Shown: piece after piece, positions 1 through 4,171 of the stretch
How the letters are laid out: each line of letters starts with the position of its first letter
Numbering within the stretch: the stretch's first letter is position 1
NCBI GenBank assembly: GCA_002404515.1
Contig: DHJV01000150.1
Span: forward strand, 1-6,715
Direction of reading: 5' to 3'
DNA: 6,715 nt
From: Lachnospiraceae bacterium UBA4711
Lineage (GTDB): Bacteria; Bacillota; Clostridia; Lachnospirales; Lachnospiraceae
Notes under the pieces: model-generated
Seen by the model: the letters and a program-made list of their open reading frames with translations, nothing else
What the model was told of the DNA's origin: nothing
Database searches by the model: none
Program-made: the position numbers and the translations under genes

Positions 1-951
1 AAGTATACGATCCCGGAGCAGCTGCGCAATGCTGCTAGTCTGAAATTGGATATTGCTGAATCGTTTGAATGGTGTATTGGTTTGGTTGCGAATACTGCGC
101 GTATTCCAAAAACTTTTAGTGGAACTAATTATATTGATTTGCTCCAATTTCCTACAGGCTTTAAGTTATATTTGAAAGATATTGATGCAGTTACTGATTT
201 GGTTGGTAATTCTACTTTATCTAATTTGACCCGGAGAGCTGTTCTCGGGTCAAATATGGGGCCTATAGATCTTAGTGCTTTAACTATTGATGGTCTCGGT
301 GGTGAAACACTGGGGAAGGTTACTAATAGTAAATTGTATTTGACCTGTTATGTTGTTGCTAATGGTAAGTATGGTGTTAATTACACTGGTTCGGTTGATT
401 TTTTATCTGGTTCGAATGATATGTCATCTTATACGCCAGATTCATCTGGTAACTATAAGTATAACGGAGATCTTGAAGATCAAGGACATTATTTTACTGA
501 TGTGTCAACTGATGCAGCTGGCAATACCACTTACAACTATTACTATTATGGTACTGATAACTCTAAGACTGAGATTACTGCAAAAGATTCTACAGATAAT
601 ACTGTATCTTCGGCTGGAACGGTTGGATCTATTGTTAACAACATAACAATGCCGGATCATATTTTTGTATCTGTGTCTGGTAGTTCTAGTAGTGGCGGTA
701 GTTCTTCTGGCAGTGATGTTGGGAATGTGACGATTGAGGATGATGATTTAAGTTTTGATTCTCTCCGGGAATCTATTAAAGATGGCTATGGTTTGATAGA
801 TGATATAGACACTGGCGAAAAAGGCGATGGACTTGTTGCTATGATGTCTGATTTGTTTGGATATCTTCCAGCTTCATTTACAGGGTTGATAATGCTTGGT
901 ATGTCTTCTGTGGTTGGTATTGCAATATTGAGGATGATATTTAAGAGGTGA
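1..951 (+). CDS. Adsorption (pIII-like) minor coat protein of a filamentous phage, 5' partial
   Basis: The reading frame is open to the left edge (first codons read KYTIPEQL), so the gene starts outside the window; the TTG at 46 is only an internal codon. The visible 316 residues are a Ser/Thr/Asn/Tyr-rich extracellular-looking region, a low-complexity Ser/Gly linker (bases about 670-715), a short acidic stretch, and a C-terminal hydrophobic segment ending in a basic tail (IAILRMIFKR). A flexible Gly/Ser linker plus C-terminal anchor is the design of inovirus pIII tip proteins, which bind the host receptor and terminate assembly. The LP-x-SFTGLIMLG stretch before the anchor resembles the C-termini of such proteins in Firmicute inoviruses, from memory. 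Sequence conservation is too low to name a family, and the host receptor cannot be inferred. A strong hairpin lies inside the coding sequence at 224-255. The next gene starts 4 bases after the stop. Confidence 0.7.
   Translation, partial: KYTIPEQLRNAASLKLDIAESFEWCIGLVANTARIPKTFSGTNYIDLLQFPTGFKLYLKDIDAVTDLVGNSTLSNLTRRAVLGSNMGPIDLSALTIDGLGGETLGKVTNSKLYLTCYVVANGKYGVNYTGSVDFLSGSNDMSSYTPDSSGNYKYNGDLEDQGHYFTDVSTDAAGNTTYNYYYYGTDNSKTEITAKDSTDNTVSSAGTVGSIVNNITMPDHIFVSVSGSSSSGGSSSGSDVGNVTIEDDDLSFDSLRESIKDGYGLIDDIDTGEKGDGLVAMMSDLFGYLPASFTGLIMLGMSSVVGIAILRMIFKR
224..255 (+). repeat. Strong hairpin inside the pIII-like gene
   Basis: ATTTGACCCG (224-233) is perfectly complementary to CGGGTCAAAT (246-255). 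A bulged G follows, then AGA (235-237) pairs with TCT (243-245), closing a GCTGT loop. This is about 13 paired bases around a 5-base loop. No T-tract follows, so it is not a typical terminator. Its role is unknown. Confidence 0.7.
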
Positions 952-955
952 TTGT

Positions 956-1117
956 ATGGATGGTTTTATTACTGCGATTGTTGCCATTTTTGAGTTTATG
1001 CAGACTACTTGGCACTTGGGAAAATATAATATCTCTTTTTGGGAAATTCTTGTATGGTCGGTTCTTGCGTCTATAGTTGTATTTGTGATCCGGCAGCTCT
1101 TGGATGTAGATGATTGA
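956..1117 (+). CDS. Small single-TM protein (53 aa) following the pIII-like gene
   Basis: The ATG at 956 is preceded by AAGAGGTG (943-950) at good spacing, and the gene begins 4 bases after the previous stop, so it is probably translated from the same message. The product starts MDGFITAIVAIFEF, has a hydrophobic N-terminal helix, and a clear membrane segment at about residues 28-45 (SFWEILVWSVLASIVVFV). It ends in a short acidic tail, LDVDD. Short one-helix proteins directly after the adsorption gene are common in inoviruses of Gram-positive bacteria and could be a minor coat protein of the virion tip (pVI/pVII/pIX-like). That role rests on position and size only; there is no recognisable family motif. 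Confidence 0.75.
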   Translation: MDGFITAIVAIFEFMQTTWHLGKYNISFWEILVWSVLASIVVFVIRQLLDVDD

Positions 1118-1202
1118 TGTTTTCGGTCAGGAAATAACGTCAGATAGGCAATTACTATAACAGATTAGATTGAATGATGTTGAAATGTTCGAGCCCTGAC
1201 CT

Positions 1203-1233
1203 AAAAAATAACAGGGACTTATTTGTCCCTGTT
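1203..1233 (-). terminator. Intrinsic terminator of the minus-strand gene
   Basis: AACAGGGAC (1210-1218) and GTCCCTGTT (1225-1233) form a perfect 9-bp stem with a TTATTT loop. Read on the minus strand, the stem is followed by a run of six T (complement of A at 1203-1208). On the plus strand no T-tract follows, so it acts mainly leftward. The TAA stop of the minus-strand gene (1219-1221) lies in the loop. Confidence 0.85.
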
Positions 1234-1425
1234 GAGTTGCTTTCGGAGTAACTGATTTTGTTCTTCCAGAAGTTGGAGCTGGTGTTGTTTATATTGTTTA
1301 TTTTTTTTAATTGCTTTCCGTATTGGTGTAATTATTAAGAATACTACAATTATTAAGATTATTATGTATATAATCCAAAATAATCCGGATGGTTGTTTTG
1401 TTTCGGTAAGTATTATTTGTAACAT
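1219..1425 (-). CDS. Small membrane protein with C-terminal coiled coil, antisense to the phage operon
   Basis: This is the only convincing minus-strand gene. The ATG (complement of 1423-1425) is preceded on the minus strand by AAAGGGGG, about 8 bases upstream, and by a near-consensus promoter. The 68-aa product has a polar N-terminus, one TM helix at about residues 14-33 (very Ile-rich), a basic patch after it (RKAIKKNK), and a Gln/Leu-rich coiled-coil C-terminus (about 46-65; Leu at 50, 53, 60, 64). By the positive-inside rule, the coiled coil should be cytoplasmic. It has its own terminator, so it is an independent unit inside a plus-strand phage genome. In temperate and filamentous phages, isolated reverse-strand genes of this kind are often expressed in the lysogen as regulators or superinfection-exclusion factors. 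That role is inference; no family is recognised. Confidence 0.8.
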   Translation of the reverse strand: MLQIILTETKQPSGLFWIIYIIILIIVVFLIITPIRKAIKKNKQYKQHQLQLLEEQNQLLRKQLNRDK

Positions 1426-1452
1426 GCAAATTCCCCCTTTTTGTTTGGTTCG

Positions 1453-1481
1453 ATTATATGGGGAAAAGTGTAAATAGTCAA
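1453..1481 (-). promoter_or_regulatory. Near-consensus sigma-70/sigma-A promoter of the minus-strand gene
   Basis: On the minus strand, TTGACT (complement of 1476-1481) is followed by 17 bases and then TATAAT (complement of 1453-1458). That is one mismatch in the -35 box, a perfect -10 box and ideal spacing. The start point should fall near 1446, giving a leader of about 20 bases before the ATG. The -35 box sits just left of the Shine-Dalgarno of the opposite-strand lipoprotein gene. Confidence 0.85.
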
Positions 1482-1496
1482 GTTGGAGGTGTGATT

Positions 1497-1778
1497 ATGA
1501 AGAAAAGAATGTTGTTTGTTGTTTTTTGTATGATGTTATTGGTGATCCTAGTTGGTTGTTCTTTGGAAGACTTTGAAAGTAATTCAGAAGTTACTCCGGT
1601 GTCGTCAGACATTTTGACCAGTGATGGTTATTCAGATGTTTGTGATTATGTTGATCCTGATACAGGTGTTCATTATTTAATTTTTTATGGTTATCGGAAG
1701 GGTGGCATTGCTCCTCGTCTGAATCCGGATGGATCTGTTATGGTTGAGAAAGAAGGTGCTGCAAATGAAAGTAAATGA
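1497..1778 (+). CDS. Small lipoprotein, DUF6440-like domain
   Basis: The ATG at 1497 is chosen over an in-frame ATG at 1458 because GGAGGTG (1485-1491) lies at ideal spacing and the new N-terminus is a textbook lipoprotein signal. It reads MKKRM, then a hydrophobic core, then lipobox LVGC with Cys21 as the lipidated residue. The mature part is an acidic Ser-rich spacer (about 22-48) followed by a small domain, DPDTGVHYLIF then GGIAPRLNPDGSV (about 53-82). The TGVxYL...GG..P.L..DG pattern resembles DUF6440, a short domain seen in many Firmicute small proteins; this is recalled, not searched. Expected location is the outer face of the host membrane. It would be an accessory gene on a filamentous phage, possibly for surface modification or exclusion (inference). 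Its 3' end overlaps the next gene by 14 bases. Confidence 0.8.
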   Translation: MKKRMLFVVFCMMLLVILVGCSLEDFESNSEVTPVSSDILTSDGYSDVCDYVDPDTGVHYLIFYGYRKGGIAPRLNPDGSVMVEKEGAANESK

Positions 1779-1995
1779 TGATAGATTGCGGTTTATTCAT
1801 GAGTTTAGTTCGTTATCGGATGGTGAGCTTGTTGCTGTTTATTTTAATTCCTTGGATGCTTATGATCCTTTAAGCATGTCAGCTGTGGTTGCATGCTCTT
1901 ATCTGATGCAGCAGCGTTTTATTGACTCGGTTGTGTATAATCCTGCTACTCGTGGACTTGAAGGTAAATATGAAGGTGGTGACGGTCATGAGTGA
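1765..1995 (+). CDS. Hypothetical small acidic soluble protein (76 aa)
   Basis: The start is ATG 1765 (MKVNDDRLRFIHEF), with AGAAGGTG just upstream, and the gene overlaps the end of the lipoprotein gene. An in-frame ATG at 1729 would give a longer product but lacks a ribosome binding site. The protein has no TM segment or signal. Two probably helical stretches are visible (residues about 5-30 and 34-52), followed by a Gly/Glu-rich tail. No known family is recognised. It is the only clearly soluble member of this small-gene run apart from the Cys-rich protein, so a regulatory or DNA-handling role is possible but unsupported. Confidence 0.65.
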   Translation: MKVNDDRLRFIHEFSSLSDGELVAVYFNSLDAYDPLSMSAVVACSYLMQQRFIDSVVYNPATRGLEGKYEGGDGHE

Positions 1996-2227
1996 AAAAG
2001 ATTTTGAAAAATTCAGGAAGAGATTTGCGACACTTTGTGCTGTTGATGTTATGTCTGCGGTTGCTTGTGTACGTGCTTTCTTTGATAATTTCTGGTTAGG
2101 ATTTTGCATTTATATATTATTAACTCTTGGATTTGAGATTGTGCTTAGATTTCGCTGGCGTGTTAAAGACCTTAAAGAAGAATATTTGAAGGATGGTGAT
2201 AAAGATGGAAATAGCAACGATGACTGA
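1988..2227 (+). CDS. Hypothetical membrane protein (79 aa)
   Basis: ATG 1988 overlaps the previous stop by 8 bases (ATGAGTGA), with GGTGGTGACGG upstream as ribosome binding site, so the two genes are probably translationally coupled. An in-frame ACG/ATG-containing extension upstream lies within the previous gene and was ignored. The product has a charged N-terminus (MSEKDFEKFRKRF), a moderately hydrophobic helix (about 14-32), a strong TM helix (about 34-54, FWLGFCIYILLTLGF), a basic stretch (RFRWRVK) and a very acidic tail (DGDKDGNSNDD). No family is recognised. It could be a phage assembly membrane protein. Confidence 0.65.
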   Translation: MSEKDFEKFRKRFATLCAVDVMSAVACVRAFFDNFWLGFCIYILLTLGFEIVLRFRWRVKDLKEEYLKDGDKDGNSNDD

Positions 2228-2381
2228 TGCAGCCATGATAGCTGGTAGTGAAAGTTACTATCTCTGGCATATTTATGTTGTGCTGCTGCTGATATTCGCG
2301 CTGATCAGCGTGTACATCTTCCAGAAGATGCTTCGGAGTGCGTATTGTAAATTGTCGAAAAGAAAGGATTTGGATGAATGA
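2205..2381 (+). CDS. Small single-TM protein (58 aa)
   Basis: ATG 2205 is preferred over GTG 2193 because GGATGGTG precedes it; ATG 2220 is another possibility. The gene overlaps the preceding one. The layout is a mildly acidic, Ala/Thr-rich N-terminus (1-18), a TM helix (about 19-39, rich in Val/Leu/Ile and aromatics) and a strongly basic C-terminus (RSAYCKLSKRK). An acidic N-terminus, one helix and a basic C-terminus is the layout of mature filamentous-phage coat proteins, including those made without a signal peptide such as Pf3. The helix is bulkier than usual for a major coat. This makes it a candidate virion protein only. The stop shares ATGA with the next start. Confidence 0.65.
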   Translation: MEIATMTDAAMIAGSESYYLWHIYVVLLLIFALISVYIFQKMLRSAYCKLSKRKDLDE

Positions 2382-2665
2382 AGATAAAGGATAAAAAGAA
2401 ATTGAATGTTAGAAACTATGTATTTTCAAAGGTCGGCGATGAATTTATCTTGACCGATGGTCAGTATTCTTTTAAATCGCCTAATGTTGAGTTTATCAAA
2501 AGCTTTGCTGATCGTGTTAAAGATTCCGGTCACAATGTGCATATTGAAGAATCGGCTCTCTATGATCTTACATGTGGACAAGCATATGCTTCATCCTGTG
2601 CCGGATGTGATGCGTGCGTTTGCAATGCAGGTGATCATTGCCTGCTCCAGGAGGAAGGTGACTGA
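2378..2665 (+). CDS. Six-cysteine protein with possible metal-binding C-terminus (95 aa)
   Basis: ATG 2378 overlaps the previous stop as ATGA, with AAAGGA at 9 bases spacing. The N-terminal half is a lysine-rich start (MKIKDKKKLN) followed by a compact alternating pattern suggesting a small beta-alpha fold: NYVFSKVGDEFILTDGQYSF, then a helix FIKSFADRVKDSG and a strand HNVHIEE. The C-terminal third has six Cys within 23 residues (66, 74, 77, 80, 82, 88), in the order C-x7-C-x2-C-x2-C-x-C-x5-C. That density and the CxxCxxCxC core suggest Zn or Fe-S binding, or disulfides if exported. There is no signal peptide or TM, so a cytoplasmic metal site is favoured. No known family is recognised. It is followed immediately by the next start codon. 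Confidence 0.75.
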   Translation: MKIKDKKKLNVRNYVFSKVGDEFILTDGQYSFKSPNVEFIKSFADRVKDSGHNVHIEESALYDLTCGQAYASSCAGCDACVCNAGDHCLLQEEGD

Positions 2666-2812
2666 ATGGGATTTAAAGAATTGGCTGAGTGGTTCTACTC
2701 AAACGGTGATCTGTTAATGTGCTTTTGTAAATTTTTGTCTTTTGTGTTCTGTATGGAAACTTTTGCTTATATTGTTTCTATTATCGCAAATATTACAAAA
2801 GCTGCTAAGTAG
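2666..2812 (+). CDS. Small single-TM protein (48 aa)
   Basis: The ATG at 2666 directly abuts the preceding stop, and GGAGGAAGGTG (2650-2660) is an excellent ribosome binding site. The product MGFKELAEWFYSNGD is followed by a Cys/Phe-rich hydrophobic helix (about 16-43) and a short NITKAAK tail. It is too short for most gene callers. The spacing and the matching ribosome binding sites on both sides support it as real. A structural or assembly role in the phage is possible; no family is recognised. Confidence 0.65.
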   Translation: MGFKELAEWFYSNGDLLMCFCKFLSFVFCMETFAYIVSIIANITKAAK

Positions 2813-2823
2813 GAGGTGTTTGT

Positions 2824-3006
2824 ATGATGTTGACTATATTACATGTAATAGTGATTGCTCTGATCGTGCTTGTTGTGATCCGGTACAATTTTATCTTACC
2901 TCGGAAGAAGTTGGAGAAGCTGCCCGCACTGGATGCAGCTCTTATGGCTATTGCTGTTGTGGCTGCCATTGCATTATTCGCCTATGACAAGGTGGTGATC
3001 GGGTGA
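2824..3006 (+). CDS. Two-TM small protein immediately upstream of the Zot/pI gene (60 aa)
   Basis: ATG 2824 has AGGAGGTG (2811-2818) at ideal spacing; the next codon is also ATG. The first helix (about 3-23) is Ile/Val/Leu-rich. A basic linker with Pro (LPRKKLEKLP) follows, then a second, Ala-rich helix (about 36-54, ALDAALMAIAVVAAIALF). The positive-inside rule puts the linker in the cytoplasm and both ends outside. Its stop overlaps the GTG start of the Zot gene (GTGA), so the two are likely coupled. The position just upstream of pI is that of pVI in M13-like phages, but the protein is much shorter than pVI and shows no diagnostic motif. The Ala-rich second helix also makes it a weak major-coat candidate. 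Confidence 0.75.
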   Translation: MMLTILHVIVIALIVLVVIRYNFILPRKKLEKLPALDAALMAIAVVAAIALFAYDKVVIG

Positions 3007-3857
3007 GTAAGTTGTTGTTTGTTGCTTTTTTGATCGTTGTTGTTGTATCTCCTCTCGTCCGGTTCTGTTTGTGCAATTTGCATAAAATTGTAGGCTACAG
3101 TATCCCGGATCTGAAAGACTACATTGTGCACAAACGCTATAATGAATGCCCGGCGTACGGATTTATTAAGGTCTACAATGGCTATTTCGGATCCGGTAAA
3201 TCGCTTTCGTGTACTTCTGATGTTATAGATATTTACCGGAAGTATAACGGTCTTGAAGTTTACAACGATGATATGGGTGTCTTCCTGAAACAGAAGGTTA
3301 CTATCATTAGTAATCTCCGGCTTTTTGGTGTTCCCTATATTCCTTTTACTTCAGAGCAGCAGTTTATCCATTACGAAGTTGCGCCTAGTGAGGTTGTTAT
3401 CTTCCTGATTGATGAATTGGGTACAGTCTGGAATAATCGCGATTTTAAGAACTTCAATCCGGATGTATTTCAGAACATTGTTCAGTCGCGCCACCGCAGG
3501 ATGTCGATCTATGGCACTCTTCCTATGCTCGTTGGTACGGATATAAATGTCCGGAGATATACCCAAACTGTGGTTTACTGTAAAAAAACATGGAGAATCC
3601 TGAAACATACATTTTTCCGCGGTGAAGATATAGAGAACTGCTCCAACCTGAATATGATTCAGCCTATTGGTATCAAGTATAAGTTTGTGACTGATCGCAT
3701 GTATAAGCAGTATAGCACTGTTGAAATGGTCGGCAGGCTTACTAGGGAAATGGAAGAAGGGCGCCTTCTGTCATTTAATGAGCTGAACATTGAAGATGGG
3801 CGATCTGATATTAAGCAGGCTCGACTCCGGAAAAAGTACCGCAAACGTCAGAAATAA
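3003..3857 (+). CDS. Zot/pI-type morphogenesis ATPase of a filamentous phage
   Basis: The GTG start overlaps the previous stop, with AAGGTGG upstream. The 284-aa product opens with an N-terminal TM helix (about 4-25). A P-loop ATPase core follows: Walker A GYFGSGKS (60-67; Lys66, Ser67) and Walker B VVIFLIDELG (131-140; Asp137, Glu138). Then comes a Zot-typical stretch QSRHRR (161-166) leading to NVRRYTQ (182-188), probably the sensor/arginine-finger region. The C-terminus is strongly basic (KQARLRKKYRKRQK). Zot/pI proteins energise assembly and extrusion of the virion through the inner membrane. Unlike M13 pI (ATPase, then TM, then periplasmic part), this protein has its TM at the N-terminus and no C-terminal extracytoplasmic domain. 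That fits a host with one membrane and no secretin. It is the last gene before the large hairpin region. Confidence 0.9.
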   Translation: MSKLLFVAFLIVVVVSPLVRFCLCNLHKIVGYSIPDLKDYIVHKRYNECPAYGFIKVYNGYFGSGKSLSCTSDVIDIYRKYNGLEVYNDDMGVFLKQKVTIISNLRLFGVPYIPFTSEQQFIHYEVAPSEVVIFLIDELGTVWNNRDFKNFNPDVFQNIVQSRHRRMSIYGTLPMLVGTDINVRRYTQTVVYCKKTWRILKHTFFRGEDIENCSNLNMIQPIGIKYKFVTDRMYKQYSTVEMVGRLTREMEEGRLLSFNELNIEDGRSDIKQARLRKKYRKRQK

Positions 3858-3863
3858 TGATGC

Positions 3864-3880
3864 AGCGTGTAACATACGCT
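3864..3880 (+). terminator. Possible weak terminator hairpin after the Zot gene
   Basis: AGCGTGT and ATACGCT (3864-3870 / 3874-3880) pair as seven base pairs, one of them G-T, around an AAC loop. The tail is CCCTTTCT, only modestly T-rich. It could end the Zot operon or simply be the first element of the structured intergenic region. Confidence 0.35.
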
Positions 3881-3881
3881 C

Positions 3882-4015
3882 CCTTTCTGCCGTAACTGCT
3901 CTAAGCCGTGTGGATGCGCTTGGCTGTCATACTTCCTATTTCCGCGTTGCGGAGCAGCGGAAATAGGTGGTTGACAGCAGCGCGACACATGGCAACATCC
4001 CGGCAGGCAGAAAGG
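3882..4015 (+). other. Large nested hairpin; candidate replication origin and/or packaging signal
   Basis: Four nested complementary blocks are visible. The outermost is CCTTTCTGCC (3882-3891) with GGCAGAAAGG (4006-4015), perfect over 10 bp. Next is GCCGTGTGGATGCGCT (3905-3920) with AGCGCGACACATGGC (3979-3993), imperfect. Then GCTGTCA (3923-3929) pairs with TGACAGC (3972-3978), perfect over 7 bp. The apical block is CCTATTTCCGC (3935-3945) with GCGGAAATAGG (3957-3967), perfect over 11 bp, closing an 11-base loop. An internal loop of 13 and 12 unpaired bases separates the outer two stems. Inovirus genomes carry such structures in the intergenic region next to the replication genes, as complementary-strand origin, plus origin and packaging signal. 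Which role applies here cannot be told from sequence. The right arm contains a perfect TTGACA (3971-3976). Confidence 0.8.
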
Positions 4016-4021
4016 AAGTAA

Positions 4022-4067
4022 AAGGTAAAGAATATGATAAAATTACACATATCAGATTTTTTACCTT
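4022..4067 (+). repeat. Second intergenic hairpin upstream of rep
   Basis: AAGGTAAA (4022-4029) pairs with TTTACCTT (4060-4067), and inside it TGATA (4035-4039) pairs with TATCA (4050-4054). The two stems are separated by 5-base unpaired stretches on each side, so the structure is symmetrical. A near repeat follows: TATCAGAT (4050-4057) and TATCAAAT (4071-4078). It may be part of the plus-strand origin or a Rep-binding region; this is position-based inference. Confidence 0.5.
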
Positions 4068-4116
4068 GTTTATCAAATCTATGCAGAAAAACGTATAGAG
4101 TAATACTCGTTTTTCT

Positions 4117-4130
4117 TGTCGATTTCGACA
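4117..4130 (+). repeat. Small hairpin just upstream of rep
   Basis: TGTCG (4117-4121) and CGACA (4126-4130) form a 5-bp stem with an ATTT loop, about 40 bases before the rep start. Rolling-circle initiators often nick in small hairpin loops, so this is a candidate nick site, without direct support. It could also be a chance palindrome. Confidence 0.35.
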
Positions 4131-4171
4131 TTAACCTGTAAAAACATAAAGGGTGTGATATTATCAAAATC

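Noticed and set aside
350..646. Plus-strand open frame rich in Leu/Ile inside the pIII-like gene
   Set aside because: It is a frame-shifted reading of the adsorption gene, with biased composition and no credible start signal.
1125..1201. GGTCAGG (1125-1131) and CCTGACC (1195-1201) inverted repeat
   Set aside because: Only 7 bp with a 63-base gap and no extension on either side; compatible with chance. Otherwise nothing was seen in this 100-base gap.
1174..1251. Possible 25-codon plus-strand ORF between 1118 and 1250
   Set aside because: It lacks a ribosome binding site and crosses the terminator and 3' end of the minus-strand gene.
1369..1374. TATAAT on the plus strand inside the minus-strand gene
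   Set aside because: No -35-like hexamer at 16-18 bases upstream; AT-rich sequence gives such matches by chance.
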